From: Streptomyces sp. NBC_01551
GTDB taxonomy: Bacteria; Actinomycetota; Actinomycetes; Streptomycetales; Streptomycetaceae
Assembly: GCF_026339935.1 (NCBI RefSeq)
Contig: NZ_JAPEPX010000001.1
Location: 1,594,501-1,658,500, forward strand
Reading direction: 5' to 3'
Length of the DNA stretch: 64,000 bases
Within the stretch, counting starts at the first letter, position 1. Each line of letters begins with the position of its first letter. The notes under the pieces were generated by a model. It was not told the origin of the DNA. It saw only the letters and a list, made by a program, of their open reading frames with translations, and did not search any database. Positions 52,848 to 61,016 of this stretch are shown here, one piece after another. Position numbers and translations under genes: made by a program.

Positions 52848-53060
52848 TCAGGCGTCCAGCGCCTCGCGCAGGCTCATCGTGTAGAGCTCCGCGCCGTTGT
52901 CGTCGGACAGCTTCACCTTCTCGGTGCCGCCCTCCAGCAGGTCCTTCCAGTACTCGCCGATCCAGGACTCCGCGTCCCCCTGCGTGGTGAACTCCTCGGG
53001 AACCACCGACGGGGTCGTCTCGCTGCCGTCGGCCTTCTCGAACCGCCACGTCCACGCCAT
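52848..53060 (-). CDS. Small conserved hypothetical protein
   Basis: 70 residues: MAWTWRFEKADGSETTPSVV, PEEFTTQGDAESWIGEYW, then VKLSDDNGAELYTMSLREALDA. Acidic and soluble, with Trp at regular places. GGAGG lies just upstream of the ATG, so it is clearly translated. Divergent from the cobU fusion gene. Function unknown. Confidence 0.82.
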   Translation of the reverse strand: MAWTWRFEKADGSETTPSVVPEEFTTQGDAESWIGEYWKDLLEGGTEKVKLSDDNGAELYTMSLREALDA

Positions 53061-53176
53061 GTCCGCCTCCGTTGCTCGTCCGCTGCTCGCGCGATGGTCG
53101 TCCGTCGCTCGCCATGAGTCTGCCCCGCAGAGTAGCCGGGCGAGCACCAGTCGCGGCGACGCGGGAGGATCATCCC

Positions 53177-54382
53177 GTGGAACTCACTCTGCTCGGTACC
53201 GGAACACCCGAAGGACTGCCCCGCCCCGGCTGTCCCTGCGCGGCCTGCGCGGTCTCCGTGGGCCCCCGGGCCCGGGCCGCGACCGCCGTCCTGGTCGACG
53301 GGGCGCTGCTGCTCGACCTGACCCCCGGCGCGGTGCTGGCGGGCGCCCGGGCCGGGCATTCGCTGGCCGGCGTACGGCAGGTCCTGCTGACGCACCCGCA
53401 CGACGGGCCGGCCGTGGAACTGCCGCCCGGGCTGCCGGCGGCGGGCCGGGTGCCGGACGGTCGGGAGCTCGCGGTGATCAGCGGGCACCGGGTCCGGGCG
53501 GTGGCGATGGACGCCCCGGGAACGGGGTACGAGGTGACCGGGCCGGACGGCGCCCGGCTGCTGTACCTGCCGCCGGGCGGGGCGCCCGCGGGGACGAACG
53601 GGACGCTCGCGCAGCGCCCGTACGACATGGTCCTCGCGGACGTACTCGGACGGCCGGAGGCGGTGGCCCGGCTGCGCGCGAGCGGCGCGGTGGGCCCGGC
53701 CACGGACGTGATCGCCGTGCACCTGGACCACGACACCCCGCCGGGCCGGGAGCTGGAGCGCCGGTGCGCGGCCGCAGGGGCCCGGGCGGTGCCGGACGGC
53801 ACCACGGTGGTGGTCGGCGAGTACCACGCGGCGGCGGACCCGCCGCGCCGCACGCTGGTGCTGGGCGGGGCGCGCTCGGGCAAGTCGTACGAGGCGGAGC
53901 GCCGGATGGCCGGGTTCCCGGAGGTCGTGTACGTGGCCACCGGCGGCTCCCGCGACGGTGACGCGGAGTGGGCGGCGCGAGTGGGGCTGCACCGGGAGCG
54001 GCGGCCGGCGTCCTGGCGGACCGTGGAGACCTGCGAGCTGGCCCCGCTGCTGGCGGAGGGAGGGCCGCCGCTGCTGATCGACTGTCTGGCGCTGTGGCTG
54101 ACGGACGCCATGGACCGGGCCGGGGCCTGGGACGACGCCGTCTGGGCGGCGACGGGCCGCAAGGACTTGGCCGAGCGGGTCGCGGAGCTGGTGGCGGCGG
54201 TCCGCGCGACGCGGCGGACGGTGGTGGCGGTGAGCAACGAGGTGGGCTCCGGGGTCGTCCCCGCGACGGCCTCGGGCCGCCGCTTCCGCGACGAGCTGGG
54301 CCGCCTGAACAACGCGGTGGCCGCCGAGTGCGAGCACGTGCTGCTGGTGGTGGCGGGGCAGTCGCTGGTCTTGAAGGACTGA
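53177..54382 (+). CDS. cobU: MBL-fold domain fused to adenosylcobinamide kinase/guanylyltransferase
   Basis: 401 residues. Residues 1-215 resemble PhnP-like metallo-beta-lactamase-fold proteins (LLGTGTPEGLPRPGCPCAAC), but the metal motif is reduced to THPHDGPA. Residues 225-401 are CobU: P-loop GGARSGKS (230-237), the GMP-attaching His in LHRERRPASWRTVE, LLIDCLALWLT, VSNEVGSGVVP and LGRLNNAVAAE. CobU phosphorylates adenosylcobinamide and adds GMP, making the substrate of CobS. GTG 53177 has GGGAGG upstream. It heads a two-gene cob stretch with cobT. Confidence 0.9.
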   Translation: MELTLLGTGTPEGLPRPGCPCAACAVSVGPRARAATAVLVDGALLLDLTPGAVLAGARAGHSLAGVRQVLLTHPHDGPAVELPPGLPAAGRVPDGRELAVISGHRVRAVAMDAPGTGYEVTGPDGARLLYLPPGGAPAGTNGTLAQRPYDMVLADVLGRPEAVARLRASGAVGPATDVIAVHLDHDTPPGRELERRCAAAGARAVPDGTTVVVGEYHAAADPPRRTLVLGGARSGKSYEAERRMAGFPEVVYVATGGSRDGDAEWAARVGLHRERRPASWRTVETCELAPLLAEGGPPLLIDCLALWLTDAMDRAGAWDDAVWAATGRKDLAERVAELVAAVRATRRTVVAVSNEVGSGVVPATASGRRFRDELGRLNNAVAAECEHVLLVVAGQSLVLKD

Positions 54383-54523
54383 CCGGCCGCCGGCTCCCGC
54401 GGGGGCTGGTGCGGCGCCCCGCGGGAGCCGGCCCCGACCCCCCGCGCCGCGAACGCCGGGAGGGCCGGGCGCAGGCCGCCGGCGGGGCTTGGGGAGGGCC
54501 TCACCGGCTGTACGCTCTGGCAG
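54383..54523. repeat. Dispersed repeat-like DNA between cobU and cobT
   Basis: The 141-bp gap contains GCGAACGCCGGGAGGGCCGG and GCCGGCGGGGCTTGGGG, members of the same family as the 6703 and 39048 elements. No gene or clear terminator is seen. Confidence 0.45.
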
Positions 54524-55588
54524 ATGACCACGCTGAATCTCGACGACTTCTCCGATCTGATCGAGCGCCCCGACGGGGGCGTTCGGCGTGACGCCGAGGA
54601 CCGGCGTGAGCGGCTGGCCGTGCCGCCCGGGGCACTCGGGCGGCTGGACGAGCTCGCCGAGTGGCTCGCCGCCGCGCAGGGGCAGGTCCCCGTCAAGCCG
54701 ATCGAGCGGCCGCGCGTCGTGCTGTTCGCCGCCGACCACGGCATCGCCGCCGAGGGCGTGTCCGGGCGGGCCGCCGGCACCGCCCACGAGCTGGTGCGCT
54801 CCGTACTGGACGGGCTGAGCCCCGTCTCGATCCTGGCCGGGCGGCTCGGCGCGACCGTACGGATCGTCGACGCGGGCCTGGACTGCGACCCGGAGCTGCT
54901 CCCCGCCGACGTCGTCCGCGACCGGGTGCGGCGCGGCAGCGGCCGCATCGACGTCGAGGACGCGCTGACGGCCGAGGAGGCCGAGGCGGCGCTGCGGCTC
55001 GGGATGCGGATCGCCGACGAGGAGGCCGACTCCGGCACCGACCTGGTGGTCCTCGGCGACCTGAGCGTCGGCGGCACCACCGTCGCGGCGACGCTGGTCG
55101 CCGCGCTCTGCGGAACCGATGCCTCGGTCGTCACCGGCCGCGGCGGGACGCCCATCGACGACCTCGCCTGGATGCGCAAGTGCGCCGCGATCCGCGACGC
55201 GCTGCGCCGGGCCCGTCCCGTGCTCGGGGACCAGGTCGCGCTGCTGGCGGCCGTCGGCGGCGCGGACGTCGCCGCGATCACCGGGTTCCTGCTCCAGTGC
55301 GCGGTGCGCCGTACGCCCGTCATCCTCGACGGCGTCGTCTCCGCGGCCTGTGGCCTGGTGGCCCAGCGGGCCGCGTTCCGGGCGCCGGACTGGTGGCTGG
55401 CCGGCCAGGCCAGCGGCGAGCCGGGGCAGGCGAAGGCGCTGGACCGGATGGCACTCAACCCTGTGCTCGACCACGGCGTCACTGTGGGAGAAGGAACCGG
55501 GGCCTTGCTGGCACTCCCCCTGGTCCAGGCGGCTGCCGCGCTCGCGGCGGAACTCCCGGAGCGGGCCGTGGAGCAGCCGACGGAATGA
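54524..55588 (+). CDS. cobT: Nicotinate-nucleotide-dimethylbenzimidazole phosphoribosyltransferase
   Basis: 354 residues. It makes alpha-ribazole 5'-phosphate from dimethylbenzimidazole and nicotinate mononucleotide for the lower ligand of B12. Motifs: LGRLDELAEWLA, VLFAADHGIAAEGVS, GDLSVGGTTVAATL, VTGRGGTPIDD, ILDGVVSAAC and the catalytic Glu of VTVGEGTGALLALPL. ATG 54524. Together with cobU and cobS it covers nucleotide loop assembly. Neighbouring corrin-ring genes are absent. Confidence 0.93.
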   Translation: MTTLNLDDFSDLIERPDGGVRRDAEDRRERLAVPPGALGRLDELAEWLAAAQGQVPVKPIERPRVVLFAADHGIAAEGVSGRAAGTAHELVRSVLDGLSPVSILAGRLGATVRIVDAGLDCDPELLPADVVRDRVRRGSGRIDVEDALTAEEAEAALRLGMRIADEEADSGTDLVVLGDLSVGGTTVAATLVAALCGTDASVVTGRGGTPIDDLAWMRKCAAIRDALRRARPVLGDQVALLAAVGGADVAAITGFLLQCAVRRTPVILDGVVSAACGLVAQRAAFRAPDWWLAGQASGEPGQAKALDRMALNPVLDHGVTVGEGTGALLALPLVQAAAALAAELPERAVEQPTE

Positions 55589-55597
55589 GGCGAACGG

Positions 55598-55626
55598 GCG
55601 CCGCGGACCCGACCAGTCCGCGGCGC
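55598..55626 (+). terminator. Hairpin after cobT
   Basis: GCGCCGCGGAC (55598-55608) pairs with GTCCGCGGCGC (55616-55626), 11 bp, loop of seven, ten bases past the cobT stop. Confidence 0.7.
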
Positions 55627-55669
55627 TTGGGCCGCCCGCGGACGGTGATGCCCCATATCATCGCTTTTC

Positions 55670-57532
55670 ATGGGAGAGGTCCGCTTGACCAGCGCAGACA
55701 CCGACCGGGGAGCCGTACCGGCACCCGGGAGGAACAGGATCGAGACCGGCGGGGAAGCGGCCGGCAAGCAGGGGGGCGGCCGGGAGACCGGCAGGGGAAG
55801 CACCCGGTCGCGGCGCGCCGCCGCGTTCGCGGTCTGGTACCTGCGCGCCGTCACGTTCGTCAACTTCCTCAGCGCGGTGTGGGTTTCGTTCGGGCAGGAT
55901 CTGCGCCGGCACAACACCGCCGACTTCTACACCCCTTACCTGCTGACGGCCGGCTTCGCCTCCGCGCTGTTCTCGCTGCTGCTCGCGGTCACCATGGGCC
56001 GCCGCAAGCGGGCCGCCTGGATCCTGAACCTGGTGGTGGGCGGGCTGCTGCTGCTGGCCTTCGCCGTGTCGGCGTTCACCGGCTACTACCCCGAGTTCCG
56101 TGAGCACGCCCAGAACTGGGTCTCGCTGGCCCTGACCGCGGCCTTCGTCGGCGCGCTGGTGCTGGGCCGCCACGAGTTCTACGCCAAGGGCGACCGTTCC
56201 AACCCCAAGCTGGCCGTGGCCGTCGCCGCCGTCGGCCTGCTGGTCACCTCGCTGGTCGCGGCGCTGCTCGTGGGCGCCGCCAACACCGACCCGGACGCCT
56301 CCGAGGCCTCGTTCCTGGCCCGCTGGAAGTACGGCGTGCTGCGGCTGATCACGCTGGCCCCGAACGACGTGGACTTCAAGGCGATCACCACCCCCGGCTG
56401 GGTGGACGTCACCGTCAACGTCATGTCGATGGTGCTGCTGCTCGCCGTGCTGTTCGCGGCGTTCCGCTCGCGCCGCGCCGTCGACCCGCTCACCGAGGAG
56501 GACGAGGACAGGCTCCGCGCCCTGCTCGCCAAGCAGGGCGACCGCGACTCGCTCGGCTACTTCGCGCTGCGCCGCGAGAAGTCCGTCATCTGGTCCCCCA
56601 CCGGCAAGGCCGCCGTGACCTACCGCGTGGTCGGCGGGGTCTCGCTCGCCTCCGGCGACCCGATCGGCGACCCCGAGGCCTGGCCCGGCGCGATCGAGCC
56701 GTGGCTGGCCGAGGCCCGCGAGCACGGCTGGGTGCCCGCCGTGATGGGGGCGAGCGAGGAGGCTGGGCAGATCTACGCCCGGCACGGCCTGGACGCGCTG
56801 GAGCTGGGTGACGAGGCGATCGTCGAGACCGCCGAGTTCACCCTGGAGGGCCGCGCCATGCGGACCGTCCGGCAGGCGTTCAACCGGGTCAAGCGGGCCG
56901 GCTACACCGTCCGGATCCGCCGCCACGCGGACATCCCGGCCGAGGAGATGGACGAGCTGGTGCGCCGCGCCGACGACTGGCGCGACGGCGCGACCGAGCG
57001 CGGCTTCTCGATGGCACTGGGCCGGCTGGGGGACCCCGCCGACGGCCAGTGCGTGATGCTGGAGTGCACGGACGGCAACGGCGAGCTGCGCGCCGTGCTG
57101 TCCTTCGTGCCGTGGGGCCCCAAGGGCCTGTCGCTGGACCTGATGCGCCGTGACCGCGATTCCGAGAACGGCCTGATGGAGTTCATGGTCATCGAACTCC
57201 TGGAACGCTCCAAGGAGATCGGCGTCACACAGGTCTCGCTGAACTTCGCGATGTTCCGTTCCGTCTTCGAGCGCGGGTCGAAGCTCGGCGCGGGTCCGGT
57301 GCTGCGGATGTGGCGCTCGCTGCTGAGCTTCTTCTCGCGCTGGTGGCAGATCGAGTCCCTCTACCGGGCCAACGCCAAATACCGGCCGATCTGGGAACCG
57401 CGGTTCATGCTCTTCGAGAAGAGTTCGGACCTGCTGCGGATCGGTGTCGCGGCGGGACGGGCCGAGGGCTTCCTGGAAGCCCCCGGCCTGCCGAAGTGGC
57501 TGCACCGCAGACATCTGGAGACCCGTCGTTGA
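55670..57532 (+). CDS. MprF/LysX-like phosphatidylglycerol aminoacyltransferase
   Basis: 620 residues. The N-terminal half has six or seven membrane helices after a Gly/Arg-rich leader; the soluble C-terminal half (about 285-600) is a DUF2156 domain of the dual-GNAT fold: RREKSVIWSPTGKAAVTYRV, LASGDPIGDPEAWPGAIE, EGRAMRTVRQAFNRVKRAG, GPKGLSLDLMRRD and NFAMFRSVFERG. Such enzymes add lysine or another amino acid from tRNA to phosphatidylglycerol and make the membrane less negative. Start ATG 55670; a TTG at 55685 has GGGAGAGG just upstream and may be the true start. Coupled to the next gene by a TTGA. Confidence 0.85.
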   Translation: MGEVRLTSADTDRGAVPAPGRNRIETGGEAAGKQGGGRETGRGSTRSRRAAAFAVWYLRAVTFVNFLSAVWVSFGQDLRRHNTADFYTPYLLTAGFASALFSLLLAVTMGRRKRAAWILNLVVGGLLLLAFAVSAFTGYYPEFREHAQNWVSLALTAAFVGALVLGRHEFYAKGDRSNPKLAVAVAAVGLLVTSLVAALLVGAANTDPDASEASFLARWKYGVLRLITLAPNDVDFKAITTPGWVDVTVNVMSMVLLLAVLFAAFRSRRAVDPLTEEDEDRLRALLAKQGDRDSLGYFALRREKSVIWSPTGKAAVTYRVVGGVSLASGDPIGDPEAWPGAIEPWLAEAREHGWVPAVMGASEEAGQIYARHGLDALELGDEAIVETAEFTLEGRAMRTVRQAFNRVKRAGYTVRIRRHADIPAEEMDELVRRADDWRDGATERGFSMALGRLGDPADGQCVMLECTDGNGELRAVLSFVPWGPKGLSLDLMRRDRDSENGLMEFMVIELLERSKEIGVTQVSLNFAMFRSVFERGSKLGAGPVLRMWRSLLSFFSRWWQIESLYRANAKYRPIWEPRFMLFEKSSDLLRIGVAAGRAEGFLEAPGLPKWLHRRHLETRR

Positions 57533-58260
57533 CAGCGTGGACCGACTCCTCACCGCGGCGGTTCGCCCGCCGCGAGTGGGGGCCCCTGCTATGGACGGTC
57601 CGCGGCGCGCTCGTCCGTGACAGGTGGCGGGCGATCCCGATGACCATCGGCGCGGTCTGCCTGACCTCGGTCTTCCAGATCGTCCAGAACACGTCCTGGG
57701 GCTTCCAGCCGGTCCAGAACCTCGGCTCCGTCAAGGCCGTCGACCCGCTGTGGCTGGCGGTGCTGCGGACCCCGCTGTCCCTGTTCGTGCCCGCGCTCGA
57801 CCTGCCGGTGTGGGGCGCGCTGGCGCAGATCCTGCTGGTCTTCGGGATCTCGGAGATCTGCGTCGGCTGGTGGCGCACCCTGGTCGTCGGCTACGTCGCC
57901 ACCCTCGCCGGGACCACGTACGCGCGGATCGGGCTCGCGCTCGGCCCCGACCATCCCCTCGGCCTGCCGGTGTCCGACCGCATCGTCAACGACACCGGGC
58001 CCTCGGCGGCGGTGGTCGGGCTGGCGATCTACGTGTGCTGGCGCTACCGGGCGTACCTCACCGGGGCGCTGGTGGTCCTGGTGATGATCGGCGAGGTGCT
58101 CGTCAAGGACAACCTCGCGGGCAAGGAGCACCTGGCGGCCATCGCGGCCGTCATGGTGATGTGCCTCGTGCGGGCGAAATGGGGTCCGGAGCGCTCGCGG
58201 CGGGAGGGGCCGCCACGGCGCGGCCCCGGGCGCGGGGCAGGCCGTACCGTATCGGGGTGA
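57529..58260 (+). CDS. Rhomboid-fold-like membrane protein
   Basis: 243 residues with about six helices, no soluble domain. TM4-like sequence DTGPSAAVVGLAIYV matches the active-serine region of rhomboids with GxSG reduced to GPSA (S159), and H201 in AGKEHLAAIAAVMVM is in the place of the catalytic His. It may be an unusual rhomboid protease or an inactive pseudo-rhomboid. TTG start overlaps the lysyltransferase stop; the stop overlaps the histidine kinase start, so the three genes are coupled. Confidence 0.75.
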   Translation: MTAWTDSSPRRFARREWGPLLWTVRGALVRDRWRAIPMTIGAVCLTSVFQIVQNTSWGFQPVQNLGSVKAVDPLWLAVLRTPLSLFVPALDLPVWGALAQILLVFGISEICVGWWRTLVVGYVATLAGTTYARIGLALGPDHPLGLPVSDRIVNDTGPSAAVVGLAIYVCWRYRAYLTGALVVLVMIGEVLVKDNLAGKEHLAAIAAVMVMCLVRAKWGPERSRREGPPRRGPGRGAGRTVSG

Positions 58261-59489
58261 CGACTCACCTCGGGCAGCCCTTCGCCCCCACGCGGCAGTG
58301 GATGCGGGCCCATCCGCTCGCCACCGACGCCGTACTCGCGCTCGGGGCGCTGATCTGCATGGTCGTCGGGTCCTTCGCCGATCCCCACGGGCCGCACGGC
58401 CCGACCTTCGGCACCCGGACCCCCGAGGCGTTCTCGCTCCTGCTGATGCTGCTGGGCGCGGCGACGCTGGTGTGGCGGCGCCGCCGGCCCCGCGCGGTGC
58501 TGGCCGTGACCGCCGGGCTCTCGCTGCTGGAGCTGACCACCGGGGAGCCCCGGGCGCCCGTCGCCATGAGCGCGGTGATCGCCCTGTTCACGGTGGCCGC
58601 GGTCACCGACCGGCCCACGACCTGGCGGATCGGGCTGCTCACCATGACGGGGCTGACGGGCGTGGCCATGCTGGTCGGCCCGCTGCCCTGGTACGCGCAG
58701 GAGAACATCGGCATCTTCGCCTGGACCGGCATGGCCGCGGCCGCCGGGGACGCGGTGCGCAGCCGCCGGGCGTTCGTGGACGCGATCCGGGAGCGCGCCG
58801 AGCGGGCCGAGCGGACCCGCGAGGAGGAGGCCCGGCGGCGGGTCGCGGAGGAGCGGCTGCGGATCGCCCGGGACCTCCACGACGTGGTGGCGCATCACAT
58901 CGCCCTGGTCAACGTGCAGGCGGGGGTGGCCGCGCACGTCATGGACAAGCGGCCCGACCAGGCCAAGGAGGCCCTCGCCCACGTGCGCGACGCCAGCCGC
59001 TCGGCGCTGAACGAGCTGCGGGCCACGGTCGGGCTGCTGCGGCAGACCGGAGACCCGGAGGCGCCGACCGAGCCCGCGCCGGGGCTGGCAGTACTGGACG
59101 ACCTGACGGCCACGTTCCAGCACGCCGGGCTGCCGGTGCGGGTGATGGTCCAGCTGGGCCGGGACCGGGACCCGCTGCCGTCGGCCGTGGACCTGGCGGC
59201 GTACCGGGTGATCCAGGAGGCCCTGACCAACGTGCGCAAGCACGCGGGCCCGGGGGCCCGGGCCGAGGTCAGCGTGGTGCGGGTCGGGGCCTCGGTGGAG
59301 GTGACCGTACTGGACGACGGGGGCGCGGGCCCCGAGGCGCTGCCCGCGCAGGCCGCGCAGGCCGAGGAGGGCGGCGGGCACGGGCTGCTCGGCATGCGCG
59401 AGCGGGCCACCGCGCTGGGCGGCTCCTGCTTCGCCGGACCCCGCTACGGGGGCGGCTACCGAGTGCACGCCATCCTTCCCGTGGCCTAG
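58257..59489 (+). CDS. DesK/NarX-like sensor histidine kinase
   Basis: 410 residues. About four or five membrane helices (25-165) with short loops, then a coiled segment (170-200). Phosphorylatable H208 lies in RIARDLHDVVAHH; HATPase region N-box EALTNVRKHAGPGARA and G-box DDGGAGPEALPA, with GHGLLGMRERATALGG near the end. No regulator gene follows. GTG 58257 overlaps the upstream stop. A likely partner is the NarL-type regulator at 47301-48002. Last gene of the lipid-modification unit. Confidence 0.88.
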   Translation: MTTHLGQPFAPTRQWMRAHPLATDAVLALGALICMVVGSFADPHGPHGPTFGTRTPEAFSLLLMLLGAATLVWRRRRPRAVLAVTAGLSLLELTTGEPRAPVAMSAVIALFTVAAVTDRPTTWRIGLLTMTGLTGVAMLVGPLPWYAQENIGIFAWTGMAAAAGDAVRSRRAFVDAIRERAERAERTREEEARRRVAEERLRIARDLHDVVAHHIALVNVQAGVAAHVMDKRPDQAKEALAHVRDASRSALNELRATVGLLRQTGDPEAPTEPAPGLAVLDDLTATFQHAGLPVRVMVQLGRDRDPLPSAVDLAAYRVIQEALTNVRKHAGPGARAEVSVVRVGASVEVTVLDDGGAGPEALPAQAAQAEEGGGHGLLGMRERATALGGSCFAGPRYGGGYRVHAILPVA

Positions 59490-59498
59490 CCGGCCGGG

Positions 59499-60323
59499 CT
59501 ACGGGCGGGGGCAGGCCTTGCGCCAGGGGCCCAGTTCGAGCTTCTTCTCCAGCGAGCTGAGCTTCAGCTTGCGCGTCCCGGCGCAGAACCGGCTCGTGGG
59601 AAGCTCGTACTCGACGTGGAAGACGGCCTTGTCGGCCTCGATGAACGGGGTCAGCAGCTCGCACTCCTCGTACTGGGCGCACTGCTCGTTGACCGCGAAG
59701 TCGAAGTCGCCGACCAGCTGCGGGATCTGGTCCAGGTCGTTCTTGAGCCCGACCGACAGGCCCCGGTCGTGGGCCATCTTCGCGATCAGCCGGTTGAACC
59801 TCAGCTGGTCCTCGGCGGTGACCGGGAAGCCCGACTCGTTGCGGTAGGCGTCCATGTTGTCCGGCTCCACCGCGTCGAAGCCCTTGTCCCGGCACATGTC
59901 GAACCGCTTGCCCATCAGCCGCTCCAGCTCGTCGAGCCGCCGGATGTCGAGCCAGCGCTCGCCCTCCCAGCCGTTGCCCTTGCCGAGCATCGACTCCGGG
60001 AACGCGTCGGCGTCCGGCCGGAAGTCCTCCCAGGCGCCGGTGGAGATGTAGCAGATCGTCTTGCGGCCCGCCTTGCGGAGCCCGGCGACCTGCTCCTTGG
60101 TGGTGTGGAACCCGTCGACGTCGTACACCGGCACCTTCACCGAGGTGTCGAGTTTGCCGGTGAGCTGCCACTGCCAGGCCGTCCCGGGCCTGGGCAGCCA
60201 GCGCTCCCCCGGCGCCGGGTCCGGGCCCGGGTCCTCGTCCTCGGCGGGCACGGCGGTACAGGCCGCGAGCCCGCCGAGGACGACGAGCAGCGCCCCGGCG
60301 AGCAGGACGGAGAAACGCTTCAT
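59499..60323 (-). CDS. Lipoprotein GH114 endo-alpha-1,4-polygalactosaminidase-like
   Basis: 274 residues. Signal peptide and lipobox LGGLAAC (Cys22). The GH114 barrel shows YDVDGFHTTKE (D68, D70), ICYISTGAWEDFRPD and DAVEPDNMDAYRN (E153, D155, D158), which hold the catalytic acids. Members cut alpha-1,4-linked galactosamine polymers, including the hydrolase half of PelA. ATG 60323 has GGAGG seven bases upstream and overlaps the stop of the spherulin-like gene. It is last in a four-gene cluster with a PelF-type glycosyltransferase. Confidence 0.87.
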   Translation of the reverse strand: MKRFSVLLAGALLVVLGGLAACTAVPAEDEDPGPDPAPGERWLPRPGTAWQWQLTGKLDTSVKVPVYDVDGFHTTKEQVAGLRKAGRKTICYISTGAWEDFRPDADAFPESMLGKGNGWEGERWLDIRRLDELERLMGKRFDMCRDKGFDAVEPDNMDAYRNESGFPVTAEDQLRFNRLIAKMAHDRGLSVGLKNDLDQIPQLVGDFDFAVNEQCAQYEECELLTPFIEADKAVFHVEYELPTSRFCAGTRKLKLSSLEKKLELGPWRKACPRP

Positions 60324-61000
60324 CCGGTGGCCTCCAGGGCGTACGGGAGGGTCCCCCACGGGTGCGCGCCGGACCCGGGGACCGCACAGTGCACCCCCGC
60401 GCCCCGTTCCGTCGCCAGCTGCTCGGCCAGCTCGGCGGCCGACGCGCCCGGCGGCACGGCGTACACGAGGTGGCAGAACCGCCGGGCGGGGTGCTCGGCG
60501 GTCCACGGCGGTACGGCGGCCGCGTCCCGGTACGCGTCCCAGGGGCCCTCGAAGGTGACGAGCAGATCGGCGAGTTCGGCGTAGCCAGGGTGCGGGTGCA
60601 CCCCGTGGTTGAGGACGAGGGTACGGGCGCCCGCCGCCCGGGCGGCGACGGTGAGCCGGCCGTAGTGCGGCAGCAGTTCGGGGCCGGAGGCGGCCTGGTC
60701 GAGGAAGGTGCCGTCGGTCGCGTACCAGTCGCGGTGGCGCAGCAGGTCCTGGACGACGGCGGCGTGCGGGCGGCGCCCGTAGTCGGTGTCGACGTACCCC
60801 AGGACGGGCACCCCGGCGTCCCGGAGCCGCCCGGCGACGGCGGCGAACCGCTCGTCGGGGGCGTCCCCGGGCCCGCTGGCGGGGTTGAGCACGACCGAGT
60901 GGAGCCGGCCCGCCGAGCGGATCAGCAGCTCCCAGGCCTCGGGCCGGTCGGCGGGGTGCTCGTAGAGGGGCACCAGCAGCATGTGGTCCTTCTTCTCCAT
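60320..61000 (-). CDS. Spherulin-4/GH135-like protein
   Basis: 226 residues. A TIM-barrel pattern: HMLLVPLYEHPADRPEAW, VVLNPASGPGDAPDERFAAV, VLGYVDTDYGRRP, TDGTFLDQAASG and LVLNHGVHPHPGY. This is the spherulin-4 family, to which fungal Sph3 (GH135), an enzyme of galactosaminogalactan production, belongs. No signal peptide is seen, so it is probably cytoplasmic. ATG 61000 has no clear ribosome site; an ATG at 60982 has AAGGA upstream. It overlaps the GH114 gene. Confidence 0.83.
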   Translation of the reverse strand: MEKKDHMLLVPLYEHPADRPEAWELLIRSAGRLHSVVLNPASGPGDAPDERFAAVAGRLRDAGVPVLGYVDTDYGRRPHAAVVQDLLRHRDWYATDGTFLDQAASGPELLPHYGRLTVAARAAGARTLVLNHGVHPHPGYAELADLLVTFEGPWDAYRDAAAVPPWTAEHPARRFCHLVYAVPPGASAAELAEQLATERGAGVHCAVPGSGAHPWGTLPYALEATG

Positions 61001-61016
61001 GAGGTACGTGAACGCG

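Noticed and set aside
53170..55917. 915-codon minus-strand frame over cobU and cobT
   Set aside because: Ser/Arg/Pro-rich shadow of two well-supported plus-strand enzymes.
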